Source: Liopterus haemorrhoidalis (Eukaryota > Arthropoda > Insecta > Coleoptera > Dytiscidae). From it: DNA of 64,000 bases. Location: assembly GCA_963971575.1 (NCBI GenBank), contig OZ020624.1, positions 8,366,903-8,430,902 on the forward strand. The letters are read 5' to 3'. Numbering within the stretch: position 1 is the stretch's first letter; each line of letters starts with the position of its first letter. Made by a program: the position numbers and the translations under genes. Positions 21,449 through 33,549 of the stretch are shown piece after piece. Below the pieces are notes generated by a model. The model was not told the DNA's origin and did not search any database. It was given only the letters and a program-made list of their open reading frames with translations.

Positions 21449-23506
21449 GGGTCTATTCTGTATCTTTTGTGGTTAAAAATATTTGGTTAAAAACGATGGT
21501 TACAAAGTAACATTTTAACTAGGCGTTAAAATTTTAAATTTGTTTCTTATTCTATATCTCAGGTTATAACCCAAGCGTTAACTTTTTAACCTTATGGTTA
21601 AAATTGTGTTAATAAATTATCTACAAGGGAAGGTATTTGGCTTGTGTAAGTGTGTATTTAATGTAAACATGTGTTATGATTGAATCGTGAATCAACAACG
21701 ATCAAATATAATCTACTATTATATTGTACAAGTGTTGGTATATATGTTCTATTCAACTTCTGGTGTTTTTCATTTTTCCGGTAACGCGGAGAGAGGAAAA
21801 TGAACCGCCGTCTTATCCGGGTGATATTTTTTTAGTGCTTAGACTTAATTTTATTTCGACAGGGGGTACTGACTAATTTTTATTGATAAAAATAATGCAT
21901 TTTTTCCTCGAAACCGTGTCGAATCAAAGTCACCATTGATCGGCACGGACAGGTTTTATCAGACGATAATTCAAAAATATTCTTAATACAAGACGGCCGG
22001 TCCAGAATATCTACGGCGAGAATCAAAGTGTTAAATGGTAATAATGATTCAGGATAGCTTTTTGGACATGCGAGATAATATTTTGAGGTATCAGAAAACA
22101 TTTTTCAAAGAATCTGGGCCATTATTGAGCATTTTGAGGCAAAAATATGCTTACAAGGTTTCTCGACAGCTGTCAAAATTTTTGCATTTTAAAATGGGAC
22201 GAGATTTCACATTTTGAACGTGTTTCTTGACAGAAGAATACTAATTAAGGATTTAAGGTGAATTAACGATAAAGTTTAAGACATTTGCAGGGCGAATTTC
22301 CATAAAATAGTGTTAAAAAAAGATTTATATATATTAAAAATTTCAGGGTTAATCAAAGTGTTAAGTGGTGATAATGGTTCAAGATAGCTTTTTTGACGTG
22401 CGAGATAATATTTTGAGGCATCAGAAAACATTTTTCAATGAATCTGGGCTATTATTGGATCATTTTGAGGCAAAAATATGCTTACAAGATTTCAAAGGGT
22501 GACAGCTGTCAATTTTTTTGCAATTTAAAATGTGACGAGATTTCACATTTTGAACGTATTTCTTGACAGAAGAAAACTAATTAAGTATTTAAGGTGAATT
22601 AACAATAAAACTTAAGACATTTGCAGGGCGAATTTCCATAAAATAGTGTTAAAAAACGATGAGCGACGAGTTTTAACAACGTAGGGGAGAAGACCGGCGT
22701 AGCCGGGCTGAGGCCCCTAGTAAATCTATATTGCGCAAATGTACAATATTTGCGCGTTTTTATTTTTTTTTTATACATAAATAATTATGGGTGCAGAAAG
22801 TAAATAATATAATATTACCATAACATGCAAATGTATCAATATTTTTTATCTTTTTTCTTTCTTCTGTATTAAGATACTTTTATTTTCAGGTTATGTTTGC
22901 CTTATTTTTATTTTTAAACAAACAGAGAAATCAAAATTTATAAATGTATCACAATTTTAAAGTTTTAAATATTTACTTGCAATATATTGGGAAATCTTTT
23001 GGTTCTTCTCAAATTTTCAAACAACATTTTTAAAACGAGATATTCCGTACAAGTTTTAGACAAATGAAAATATTTTAAAATGTTTCTTCAGGTAAATTAA
23101 AAGAGTCAGTCATATCAGGCAGTTGCCTTTGTTTAATTCGAACTGATCTCCTAAAAAGCGTTTTTATATTTTTTTTATTCACCTATATTAATTTTTTACT
23201 TATTAACCTGTTGTTGTTCAATTTGTTCTAGTAATAATTGGTTTAAAATAAACATCCCATGATTAATTCTAAAAATACATTTTTTCTGGCTATTTGACGT
23301 TTAGAGGTTAGAATTACAGCTGGTTAAAAGTTAACGCTATGTATTTGGCTGGAGTTAAAATTCCGAATATAACCAACTGAATTAATCACATCGAGGTTAA
23401 AATTTAAACGTCATAGAGTTACAGAATAACAAAATATTGTAAAGCGTTGGTAAAATTTTTTAACCTTGAGGTTAATTTTTAACTTTTTAAGATACAGAAT
23501 AGACCC
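21449..23506. mobile_element. TIR element with GGGTCTATTCTGTATCTT ends
   Basis: Left GGGTCTATTCTGTATCTT and right AAGATACAGAATAGACCC are perfect inverted repeats. Subterminal zones on both sides are rich in GGTTAAAA/TTTTAACC. A 300-bp unit is duplicated inside (22021-22320 and 22351-22657). TSD ambiguous (possibly CG). No transposase domain recognised; frames at 21880-22217 carry nothing I know. 2058 bp. Confidence 0.75.
22021..22657. repeat. 300-bp direct tandem duplication
   Basis: Units 22021-22320 and 22351-22657 both run from AATCAAAGTGTTAA to CCATAAAATAGTGTTAAAAA, separated by a 30-bp AT-rich spacer. They are estimated by eye to be roughly 90% alike, so the duplication is not recent. 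Confidence 0.85.
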
Positions 23507-23696
23507 GCTGTCACTGCTGAATTGAATTTCTGAATAATATACTGTAGGCTAGTTGGCCAGGCAATACAGTTGCGTCACTTTAACTGACGTCAAATTAGAT
23601 ACGTTTACATGGCATCCAAAATAGCAATAAGTTGAATTTAACCTAAAAAGCTATGCACTACACACAATGTCTAAAATAAAAATCTAATAAAAGATA

Positions 23697-24683
23697 CGAG
23701 GGTTACCTTTTATGTTTTTACAAACGACCACTAGATGGCAATATAGAAATGCGTCCGAAATGTGTACTATATTCGTAAAATTTGACATTTGTTATTGTGC
23801 AATCAGTGGCAGCTTATAAATTGACCGAGTAGTTGACAGTGAGCGTTTAAAAAAAACAAGTTTGTGAAAAAATGGATATTACTCGTGAAGGTTTTCGTTG
23901 AATGATTTTTTACGATTTTAGTAAAAGCCTAACTCAACAACAATAGATTCGCTTCGTTCAACTTTTGGTAATGAAGTACCATCAGAGAAGACTGTTTACA
24001 ATAGGTTTGCAGAATTTCGTCGTGGTCGTGCGTCCGACAGTGATGAATCTCGTGAAGGTCGACCAAAATCGTTTGTGATTAAAAAAAAAAACATAGATGC
24101 TGTGCGCAAAATGATCAAGAAGATCGGCATGTAACAAACCATGAGATCGAGGCATCCTTTGGCATATCGCAAACTGCAATACATTCGATTCTGCATAAAC
24201 ATTTAGCTGTGAAAAAGATCTGTTCCCGATGAATTCTGCATAATTTGACCGAAGCTCAAAAAAGGCTCGTGTTGATTGGTGTAAGGGAATGCTAAAAAAA
24301 ATTCAACCTAGGCACTACAAAATCCGTATACAATATCGTTACAGGTGACGAAACTTGGATTTATCCATATGAACCGGAAACTAAGCAATAATCCACTGTT
24401 TGAGAAAACCATCGAATTAATGTCTCATTGCCGGTATTCACCTGATTTATCCCCTAGCGACTTTTTATTGTTCCCCACTGTCAAACAAAAATGCGTGGAT
24501 AGCGATTTTCATCACTTCAAGAAGCTGATGAAGCCTTCGAAAACCATGTTTTTGAGATACCAACTTCAGAGTGGAAAAAATGTTTCGAGAATTGGTTTGA
24601 AAGCATGCAAAACTGTATAAATCGTTTGTTCCAAAAAAAAATTTCTTTCTTAGTTTTTGTAAAAACTTAAAAGGTAGCCCTCG
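23697..24683 (+). mobile_element. Mariner element, internally deleted
   Basis: Termini CGAGGGTTACCTTTTATG and GGTAGCCCTCG with TA at 23695-23696 and 24684-24685. Full mariners are about 1.3 kb; this one is 987 bp. The same terminal family, much shorter, is at 52868-53473. Confidence 0.9.
23872..24632 (+). pseudogene. Mariner transposase pseudogene
   Basis: Starts MDITREGFR, then multiple stops and frameshifts through the HTH region (AIHSILHKHLAVKKICS-like when frames are followed). Catalytic region: GDETWIYPYEPETKQ with the first Asp, then a jump to YSPDLSPSDFLLFP with the third Asp. The section with the second Asp (HHDNA) is deleted. Ends ENWFESMQNCINR. Non-functional. Confidence 0.85.
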
Positions 24684-24840
24684 TAAATTCACATGAACTA
24701 AATTTTGTTTAACATTTGATAATAAATATAAAATAGACCTAATAAAAATAGTTTTAATATAAAAGAGACAAATGTAAAAATAAATAAATTTGAGAACAAA
24801 AAAGCATTTGGAATGAAACACTTATAACTAGAGCCTTAAA

Positions 24841-25669
24841 GATAACCACATTTTAAGCATATTTTTGTGAATTCTTTTCAAATCTATGGTTAAATTTATT
24901 CATTTTCAAACTAAATACATATATAAAGTATGTTTTGAAGAATTATGAAGGCAAAATATGGTGAAATGAGCCCGCTGTGGCAAATTTTCTGACTCCGGGA
25001 AAAAAATTAGATTTTGCGGTGACCAGCATAACTCGTCACTAGATCATCTGAAATAAAAAATCCAAAAAGATTTTGTTAGTTTATGAGTTTGCCGAGGTAA
25101 CGACGTTGAGATATTTTTTTTTTCATGTTTTTTTTTTTATTTAACAATCACAAATATACTCATTTTTAGGTTTTTTTTAGGGGGAATTAATTTTTTTTTG
25201 TCTTCTATGTAACGTTAAAAACTGAAAAATCATTTTAAAAATAAAAACTCAACGTCATTACCTCGGCAAACTCACTTCAGTTTTTAGCGTTACTTAGAAG
25301 ACAAAAAAATTAATTCCCCCTAAAAAAAACCTAAAAATGAGTATATTTGTGATTGTTAAATAAAAAAAAACATGAAAACAAATATCTCAACGTCGTTACC
25401 TCGGCAAACTCATAAACTAACAAAATCTTTTTGGATTTTTGATTTCAGATGATCCAGTGACGAGTTATGCTGGTCACCGCAAAATCTATTTTTTTTCCCG
25501 GAGTCTGAGAAGATTTGCCACAGCTGGCTCATTTCACCATATTTTGCCTTCAAATTTTTTTTGTATCTTCTTCAAAACATACTTTATATATGTACTTAGT
25601 TTGAAAATGAATAAATTTAACCATAGATTTGAAAAAAATCACAAAAATATGCTTAAAATGTGGTTATCA
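24841..25669. mobile_element. Fold-back element with ~390-bp arms
   Basis: 24841-25228 and 25273-25669 are reverse complements over nearly their whole length, leaving a ~45-bp loop that itself carries one more copy of the arm motif (GAGTTTGCCGAGGTAA). Ends near GATAACCACATTTTAAGC. The right flank CCCCCTTAAGGGGG may be part of the terminus. No coding capacity. Confidence 0.85.
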
Positions 25670-25742
25670 GACCCTACCCCCTTAAGGGGGTTTAGAGCTC
25701 CCCTTGAGCCTTACTGTGAGCGTTCATGCTTATAGCTATTGT

Positions 25743-26375
25743 CAGGGCTACCCCTAGCATTTGCGGGGCCTGGGGCAAAACTGGAATTGCGGGGCCCCAT
25801 CTATATATATATATATGTCGGAGAATATCATAATTTTATCAGAATACGTAAGTGCAAAGGCAGCAGCCTTTGTACTAGCAGAACCAAGATCAGCCGATCA
25901 GCAAAAACAGGGCGATAATAGAACAGTGTGTTTTGTATAGGAGTGTGTTATAGCTGAGCGATCGGTCTGGATCATTGGGATTGCTACGTGTCTGTTATAA
26001 TATCTGTTTTAATTATGAACTTTGTTTTATGTCATAAATGTGTTTTAATATAGTTTGATTATTTGTGAAAGAACAATAAGAATAATATAAACTGTAATGA
26101 TTAGTTTATTGTGAGTGATAATTGTTATTTTACCACATTTGAGACGAAATATATATATATATATACGATATTTTCTTTAATATTATTAACTATTAAGAAA
26201 GTACACATACTTATATTCAATGAAAATATAAATATTTTCCAACTATTTATAAAACTTGGAATAATATTTTTAATGTATTTTATTATTTTATTACTTGACG
26301 GTTGAAGCGTGGGTCCCTTAGAGGCGCGGGGCCTGGGGCAGGCGCCCCACTTGCCCCCGCCTAGGGGCGGCCTTG
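25743..26375. mobile_element. Non-autonomous hAT, 633 bp
   Basis: CAGGGCTACCCCTAGC on the left and GCCTAGGGGCGGCCTTG on the right, both followed inward by GGGGCCTGGGGC-like sequence. TSD GCTATTGT (25735-25742) and GCTCTTGT (26376-26383), 7 of 8 identical. The open frames inside (26111-26305, 26125-26412) are AT-rich and overlap on opposite strands; not genes. Confidence 0.9.
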
Positions 26376-26383
26376 GCTCTTGT

Positions 26384-26480
26384 ACTTGGTATTCTATTTT
26401 CCCCACCATCATAAATATTTCCCGGTTCTCAAAATAGGTGCTGCGGGTAAAAATATTTAATTTTATTGAAGAATAAGTCT
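26384..26480 (-). repeat. Dispersed repeat, copy 1 (ACCCGCAGCACCTA)
   Basis: On the minus strand this reads TTTTTACCCGCAGCACCTAT, then TGAGAA and TATGATGG, closely like 35400-35480 on the plus strand. Similarity probably continues to about 26540. Origin unknown. Confidence 0.5.
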
Positions 26481-27707
26481 ACCAAGTTGCATTGCATTAT
26501 CATTTACTATGGTATTTTTCGGCGAAGGTTCTGAACTATAAACAATCATGTTGAAAAATATGTTAACGTATTATTTGAACATTTCTATACAAATTTATAT
26601 AAATATAAAAGATATTTGAAACGCACAAGTATATTTAAAAAAGTATAGATAATTGCCTGATATCTATTATTACATTTTACATTGCTGTCAGTTAGCGATA
26701 TTTACCTATGGAAATGAAAACTTTATGTTGCACGATATAATAAATTCACGGTATAATGAAGCAAAGACGATTTAGTTCAAATTAATTTTGTTTCTTTTAT
26801 ATTTTAATTCATTTGTTTAGCACACAAAATATTTCTATAACAATTACATAGCTGAAAAAATATTTTTCTTCAAACAAAAGAGTTTTTCTTCTTTATATAA
26901 CATAATGAACACGAAATGCGGTAGATATAATGTTATCAAAGGGCACCATGACCTGATATGACTTGCAATTTGCAAGGTATATTTTCATCACAACTAGAAA
27001 ACAATACACGCAAGAACCGACACCATGCAATCATCAGCCAACCAGCTTCTCCCAATTTACACTAATTATACGTTTACATAATTTCACCTCAACTTTTTCA
27101 CACCTAGACTGTGAAACACTCCAGTAATAACAGCACCAAACAGAAACCATTCTAAACGTTTTTCCATGTCACGTGACGTAATAATAGGTTATGTTCTTAC
27201 GTGTTGTGTTCAAGCAAGTGTTTCTGTATTGTTGATGACGATGACTCGGCAAATTCAACAATGGCGTTGCGGAGAACAAATTAGCATAACTGACATTGTT
27301 ATTACATGGGACGTGCCGACTACAAAGAGCGCGGAACAATGATAGTTCTTGATGATTATTATGTTTCTATGTGTGCCGTGTTATTAGAAAGCATATGCGC
27401 TGTGTGATTGGTGTACAATTGAAATGGCGGTCAGTTTGATTTAACTGGGGTTATTGAATTATATAAGTGAAGGGTTTTGTAACTGGGTTAAAATTAAGAA
27501 GGATGATTTTTGGGTTTTATAGAGCCATATTGTGGTTATTAGGTATCACAAATTATTTGATGATAATATTATACCAATTACTAATAAACTTCTGTTGTAT
27601 TACGTTCTTACAAATCATGTTGCCGCGTTGTTAGCCACTGTTTTAGATCATTAGTCACAATTTAAACAATGTGAAATATAAAACAAATATGAGTAAACCC
27701 AGTCATA
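26481..27707. other. Unassigned sequence, possibly host
   Basis: No element ends paired. Around 27100-27300 the base composition is more balanced (CATGTCACGTGACGTAATAA, then ATGGCGTTGCGGAG), and this could be host regulatory or exonic DNA. No coding frame I can support. Confidence 0.25.
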
Positions 27708-27709
27708 TA

Positions 27710-28738
27710 CAAGGGGTTTTGATAAGTGATAAATGCAACTTACTTTCAACATAGTCTTCTTTTAGCTTGACATTTTGCCCAACGATATTCCAACTGCTTG
27801 AAATCGTCAAAGGAGGGAAAATCTGGAGAATTGAGTGGACGAGGGAGCAATTCTAAGCGCAATTCGATCGGTTTGGCTGTTGCAATGCAGACGAATATGT
27901 TGATACATTGCCATGGTGGAATAGATTTTTTTTTCTTCAACAATTATGGCCGCTTTTTCATCAATTCAGCGTGTTATCATTCCAATAAACTGGCAGAATA
28001 CTGTCCTATGATCGTTTTTCCCTTTTACAGATAGTCGATAAAGATTAGGCCTCTGACCCCTAGAAAATCGTAGCCATGTCTTTTCCAGCCCAGGGAACCC
28101 TTTTTGCCTTTTTCGGAGCATGTTCACTAGGAGAAATTCATTGTTTTGGCTGTTCTTTCATTTCTAGTACGTAATGATGGATTCATGTTTCATTGGCACC
28201 GCAAAAGCTCACTTGGATTGCGTTTGTACATGTCTAAATATTGCTTGGAAATGGTAACATGATTCTGTTTTTTTATCCATTGTGAGCAGACGCAGTACCC
28301 ATCTTGCCGATAATTTTTTCATGCCCAAATGTTCGGGCAGGATGTGAAACACTCGTTAGTCTTAGATGTTACCGTCTTGGCTAGCTCGCATATCGTCACT
28401 TGATGACCGTCCAACACGATATCATACATTTTACTGACCATCTTTTCATATGACCTCATTCGGACGTCAGGGGTACTTAGTATCGTTCGTGCTCGTACGG
28501 CCACAACGAAATACAGTGAAGCACTTGTGATCCATTCCATGCGACGAAGCATAGTTCCCATAATACTTTTTTAGCTTTGCTTCAGTTTCTGTTTTCGAAC
28601 GCTGTTAAAAATGTACTATTTCACAAATCTACTTGAAACTTAGTGTGAGCACTGAATAGAATGGCAAATGTCAGAAATAATATTTGCATTCTGAGCGCCA
28701 TCTCTTATCAAAGTCACCGACTTATCAAATACACCTCG
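27710..28738 (-). mobile_element. Mariner element, decayed
   Basis: Right terminus (5' end of the element) CGAGGTGTATTTGATAAGTC, left terminus CAAGGGGTTTTGATAAGTG; TA at 27708-27709 and 28739-28740. 1029 bp. A terminus of the same family lies at 19249. Confidence 0.88.
27735..28561 (-). pseudogene. Mariner transposase pseudogene
   Basis: Pieces in several frames: SYEKMVSKMYDIVLDGHQVT and ICELAKTV (HTH), then KLSARWVLRLLTMDKK, then the catalytic core with IFIDYL (first Asp) and LNSPDFPSFDDFKQLEYRW, a degraded version of the usual SPDLAPSDYFLF block. HHDNA has decayed to a form lacking the second Asp. Several stops and frameshifts. Non-functional. Confidence 0.75.
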
Positions 28739-28740
28739 TA

Positions 28741-29565
28741 CCAACCGACAACATAACAAACTATTTAGTTGAGATCATTATTTATAAAATTGGGAGGCTA
28801 CAGCTTTTTTTTTCGATTTTTCAATATAAAAAAGTAAAACTATGCAAGCTATGAAAACTCAGCGACCTGACTTCAAACAGCCAAATAAAATTTAAATCTA
28901 TGAAGTTTCATTAAAGGAGCTTTCGTGTTTAAAGAGGAATATCCAAATTTATTCAAAAAGGCTCTTTATTGTTGCGGTTTAGTGTCTTTTGTGTGAAAGT
29001 GTATTTTAGCTCTACACTGCGACAAAAACAATATACGAAAATAAGTTGCATGCAGGTAAACATACGAAAAAGTTGTATAAAGCCAGTGTATCAAACAGAA
29101 GACAACGTGGAAGATTTAGGAAAGAAATGGAGTGACGAAATTAGAAAAGCGATAAAGAGACGATAAATCCTCTGAGATGAAACAAGAAACAGGATACAAG
29201 ACAGAAATGAATAGAAAAAGCTGTGGCGACGTTCCCCTGTGAAAGAAGAAATTTTACTTCTATTTATATAAATTGGATAACCATGGTTATTTACTAAATT
29301 TTGGTTATTTAGAAATTATTCATTGCAAAGAATAATTTCCGTAGAGCTGACGTAAGGGCTCGGAGAGGTCACATTACGTACTGAAGTTTTCAATTTTGTT
29401 TAAATTTTACGTTCATTTTTTTCTTCCAGCTATTAATAATTTCTGTTCATTTCATATTTATTTTGTTCTAAAAGTAATAAAAGTACGTCTTTAAGGATTT
29501 CTTCTCGAGAGACAAGTTAATTTAGTTTTTGTATTTAAGGTAATAATTAACAATAAATATAAAAA
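28741..29565. other. Unassigned sequence
   Basis: A 65-codon frame at 28969-29166 is Lys/Arg rich at its end (GKKWSDEIRKAIKRR), a pattern also seen in decayed LINE C-termini, but it is too short to assign. No repeat pair recognised. Confidence 0.25.
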
Positions 29566-29655
29566 ATCAGCTGTGGCCACCACAGGACCGACCGCCAAGT
29601 ACTTGTATAAAATACATTCTAGCAGCAGAGTAGTTATTATTGTAAAAGACAATAA

Positions 29656-29940
29656 TAAATAATAAAAAATAAATAAAAAATAAAATAATAAGTAAGCTCT
29701 CTGTTTCTAGACCGCCGGCCATAGATATGGAAGCCACGTGGTCAGCGTGACGTTTCGACCAGTCCTATTATCCATATATAAATAGGTACTAATTTTAAGT
29801 ATGAAATACTTGAGGATGAGTCGACCCCAGAGCTGACTGCACATTTTCGGTAGATAAAAATCCGAAGGAGGTGGGGGTCTCGAATCCGGGTCCCTGTGCT
29901 CCGTAGCCAACCGTCTTGCCACGGAGCCATGGTAACTCAT
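29656..29940 (-). mobile_element. tRNA-derived SINE (SINE-B)
   Basis: Exact 12-bp TSD AAAAGACAATAA at 29644-29655 and 29941-29952. The head reads, from 29940 leftward, TGGCTCCGTGGCAAGACGG and GGATTCGAGACCC (A- and B-box-like), and an A/T-rich tail of TAAA-type repeats ends at 29656. A family distinct from SINE-A. Confidence 0.88.
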
Positions 29941-30068
29941 AAAAGACAATAACGTATTATATTACGTTGACAATTTCATAATGTTTATTTATAATTTACG
30001 ATAACCATGGAAACGTATCTGCATACATACAACAACAAAAAAATACCTCAAATAGAAGTTAGAAGTTA

Positions 30069-30475
30069 CAGTCTGTTTCAAACGCTTAGGCGGAACTAAA
30101 TGGGAATTTCGTTCTTTTAGGTTGTCACGACAAGGGACCTTTCTTGGGTTATTTCATTTTTCATGTTGGATTGTCAAAATTTAAAATTACAACAATGAAA
30201 CCATGGAAACGAATGACCTATGTCAAAATTAAAATACTTTTTTATTTATTTTAATGACAAAAAAATAAATAAATGGGAAATTTGTATTAAGAATTACACA
30301 AAAAATCAAAATATAAAGAAAATGACATTTTAAAATGATATTAACCTTAATCAAAAAATGTTTATTGTAAGTATGATTTACAAAGCTTAAACAAAACGGC
30401 CGAAAAGCACGATTTAAGCGATGAAAGTAACTAAATTGCAAAATCTAGTTCCGCCTAAGCGTTTGAAACAGACTG
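30069..30475. mobile_element. Tc1/mariner-type MITE (CAGTCTGTTTCAAACGC)
   Basis: CAGTCTGTTTCAAACGCTTA and its reverse complement at 30456-30475, continuing inward through GGCGGAACTA. TA at 30067-30068 and 30476-30477. A diverged second copy is at 37967-38135. Non-coding. Confidence 0.9.
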
Positions 30476-30711
30476 TAGTGTTAGTTATTGCTTTAATAGC
30501 AACTTTTGTAAATAAATTTTTTCAAAATATTTCCCTGCTGTGAAACATTCGCAAAAATCTTAAAACCGACAGGAGTAAACTCCCAATTCAAGTTAACCGA
30601 TTTTTACCAAAAATTGATCAACTCGTGCCATTGATGTCAAAAGCTTAAATATGAAGTTTCATAAAAATTCTTTTAGTTGAAATTGCTGTGCAAGTGTACC
30701 CAGACCGACGG

Positions 30712-30721
30712 ACAGACAGAC

Positions 30722-30811
<90 letters not shown>
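30712..30811 (+). repeat. (CAGA)n microsatellite
   Basis: About 25 uninterrupted tetranucleotide units following CGACGGACAGACAGA. Part of the M1 element. The long frames on both strands across it are artefacts of the repeat. Confidence 0.95.
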
Positions 30812-30812
<1 letters not shown>

Positions 30813-30906
30813 TATTATGCTAAAAATAATCAAAACGTTATGTAGGGACCTCAATTCGTGGAGATCCATCGAAATCTCGAAATGTCAAAATCGGTATGAT
30901 CACAAT

Positions 30907-31064
30907 CAGACCAATTCTGTAACTCTGTTACTATGATAATTGTAACTAAATTCGTCACTATGAGCAAGGTCAGTTACTAACATGAATGAAAGGCATTATA
31001 CTTTTTATAATATTTTATGTTATAGTAACGTTCTTACACAGTAACTTTTTACAGAATTGATCTG
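30907..31064. mobile_element. 158-bp MITE (CAGACCAATTCTGTAA)
   Basis: Ends CAGACCAATTCTGTAAC and TTACAGAATTGATCTG. AAT flanks it at 30904-30906 and 31065-31067. Other M1 copies have the uninterrupted CACAATACCTCCC at this point, which confirms the insertion. Non-coding. Confidence 0.85.
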
Positions 31065-31153
31065 AATATCTCCCTTATATATGTTGGCGGTCGGTAAAAA
31101 TATCGAACTTTTGTGATTCTTTTAAATATCCTCAAGCAAACCTTGTGTCTATA

Positions 31154-32004
31154 CAGCCGGACTCGGTTAGAATGAACCTTAAGGAACCATGACAACTAGT
31201 ACTGACGTACTACCCGATATTCGTTATATTCGTGATGAGTAACTTCCCTGCTAGTTTTTATATTTTTTATAGAGTATAGAATGAACATAAAAGAATTATA
31301 TAATGGCAAACTCATTTCAGTATATAAATGATAATTATAATACAAAAAGATATAACATAAAGTAAAATAATATATATATTTAAAAAATAATATATGTTAA
31401 TAAAATTACGTGCATGTATTATATTAGATTTCTTCATTTACAAATTTAAAAATAGACGTTTCTCTTAGCGATTTTACTTGGATATTTTTCAAATTTCTCC
31501 TTAATTTTGTTTCTGTGTCACTATCATTTTGAGAAAATCGTTAGCACGATTTTCGGCACTGGTTTTAATTTTTGTTGATTTTGGGCTTTCTGCGTCACTA
31601 TCATCGTCTTCTTTGCTGAGTACTACCACATCTACGATATCACCTTCTCTAGGTAGTCCACAAGTTTGCCATCAACGTGAATGAATTCGTCGATGTCATT
31701 ATTGTCAGCAATATTGTTTAGAAACAAACATTTTAATTGTGTTCACCTTTGTGATCAAAGTTATCAAAAACTGATAAATTGTTTAATTTTGCTTTAATGA
31801 AAGAATTTGAAATTGTTTTTGGGTTTATAAGTTCACCGAATAGAAAGAATTAGTTCGATGTATCCGTTAAGCAATTCGTTACAACAATGAAAATTTGTAT
31901 TGACCTAGGATTTGTATTATGTAGCAACCTAAACTTGTATCTGTATTTGTTCGTTATAACCGGGAAATCGTTATATCCGGGATCATTTAAACCCAGTACA
32001 ACTG
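31154..32004 (-). mobile_element. Pogo/Tigger-like element
   Basis: CAGCCGGACTCGGTTAGAAT on the left and GGGTTTAAATGATCC-type complement ending ACAACTG on the right; TA at 31152-31153 and 32005-32006. Minus-strand frames contain DNNDIDEFIHVDGKLVDYLE and EDDDSDAES, like the acidic C-terminal part of CENP-B/Tigger-type transposases. No intact catalytic core, multiple stops. Confidence 0.6.
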
Positions 32005-32451
32005 TATTTAGTAATCGCATGAACTGAAGATCATGTTTATCAAAATTGCATAAAGCAAGATTGGCATTTATTTTATTAGTTTGCCAATTTCTGTTAAGAT
32101 TTTCAATAAAATCTCAATGATTTAAAAGGTCACAATTTTGAAAATAAATTAGCAGTACCCTTTATGAGTTGTGTAGTTGTACAAGGTAAACATGCGGAAA
32201 CATACAACCCCTCACTCCGGGGGTAGGTATATATGCTCACGTGTGACATGACAGTTTCAGTGTCACCCCAGGGTGGCGCTGGCACCGCACTGTTAACGTC
32301 AACCCTGACCAACAACCAGGAATTTTACAATGTATGATTCTGAAAATGATAACCTGGTTGACAAGATTGTTTCCGATGAAAGGTTTGAATTAAGTTGACA
32401 GATTCACACGAAATTTTTATTTTTATGAAAATGTCTTCCTTTTTTCAGGTA
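32005..32451. other. Unassigned sequence
   Basis: A 61-codon minus-strand frame at 32130-32315 lies in a relatively GC-balanced patch. No domain recognised. Confidence 0.25.
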
Positions 32452-32619
32452 CAGACGATTCCGCTTAATTGGGCCACCGGTTAATTGGGGCAGCCGCTTA
32501 TTTGGGACAAATCTCAAAGAACAGAAACCAAACCAAGGAACCAACAGTAAATTTACATGTTTAATTGGGACAACATTCCGCTTAATTGGGACAGTTAAGA
32601 TCACAGTACATATTATGTT

Positions 32620-33312
32620 ACACATATTCTCAAGAAAATGTACAAAGAATTTAATATTACAGCGTTATTTTATACAGGAAGGAAATGAAGGGAGGATATT
32701 TTTTCTTAAAAGTTTATATTTTTTGGTTATATGTAATTTATATCACGTATGCGTTGCTGGCTTGGGGACATTCTACTTATACCCAGCGAATTTTTCGCTT
32801 ACAGCGACGAGTTGTTAGAATTATTTGTGATCTAAAGTATAGACAGGACTGTCGAAAATATTTTAACATTTTAGGAGTAACATTCCCGTGCCTGTACATC
32901 TTTCACTGCCTGATTTACATGCACATAAATAAAAATAAGTTCAATAGCCAACAAGAACTCCATAGGTTTGAGACAAGGGGTAAACACTTAATACGGCCGA
33001 CTTACACCAGACTCAGTTGTACCAGATATTCGTTTAGTTATTACTCTATCAAATTTTATAATATTTTGCCAGAAAATATTAAGTGCTTGCCTCTCAGCTC
33101 TTTCCGATATACTTTAAAATCGTTTTTCAAGGAAAATCCATTGTATTCATTTGATGAATTCTTGGATAACAATTTTAATAACTTGTGTTAAAATGATATG
33201 TACACATATATTTTTATTTAAACTATAATATAATATTTTTTTCAATTATACTTATGTTGACGTGTGTAAAATGTAAAATTTCAAACACAAATAAATATTA
33301 TTATTATTTTGG
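32620..33312 (+). pseudogene. Non-LTR retrotransposon 3' end (RT C-terminus)
   Basis: The frame at 32685-33191 encodes ALLAWGHSTYTQRIFRLQRR, then KYRQDCRKYFNILGVTFP, LYIFHCLIYMH, HRFETRGKHLIRPTYTRL and FYNILPENIK. This order is typical of the region after the RT domain in insect jockey-like LINEs. It ends with a stop at 33191, a ~120-bp 3' UTR and an AAATAAATATTATTATTATT tail. The RT domain itself is absent, so the copy is 5'-truncated. Confidence 0.75.
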
Positions 33313-33496
33313 GGTTTGTCAGGTCTTGACAAGCGTCCACTAATCTCAAACTTCAGCAACCTTTTGAGCCGCGTCATACTAGAGACTAGTGGAGCTAAAT
33401 ACACACGACTGCATCCCAAACCCTGGCGATATGCAGCCGCGGAAATTACGCCTGATCCAGTGCCCGCACAATGCGGAGCGACCCGAGCAGCACTGC

Positions 33497-33545
<49 letters not shown>
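33313..33545 (+). mobile_element. Retroelement 3' fragment with (TTA)n tail
   Basis: A GC-richer 190-bp stretch (CCCTGGCGATATGCAGCCGC, AATGCGGAGCGACCCGAGC) ending in about 15 TTA units at 33498-33544. The tail and composition suggest the 3' end of a LINE or a LINE-dependent SINE. Identity not known. Confidence 0.45.

Positions 33546-33549
<4 letters not shown>

Larger units (their letters stand above)
29566..31100 (+). mobile_element. M1 repeat element, copy b, with three nested insertions
   Basis: Starts TCAGCTGTGGCCACCACAGG plus ACCGACCGCC; after AT-rich sequence, the conserved CCATTGATGTCAAAA block, a long (CAGA)n, then GGGACCTCAATTCGTGG, and the end TATATGTTGGCGGTCGGT. The ends carry inverted ACCGACCGCC/GGCGGTCGGT. 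Inserted in it are a SINE (29656-29940), a TA-flanked MITE (30069-30475) and a 158-bp MITE (30907-31064). Similarity of body and tail to the 3' region of the Penelope-like element at 59501-60752 suggests a related, 5'-truncated retroelement. Confidence 0.65.
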
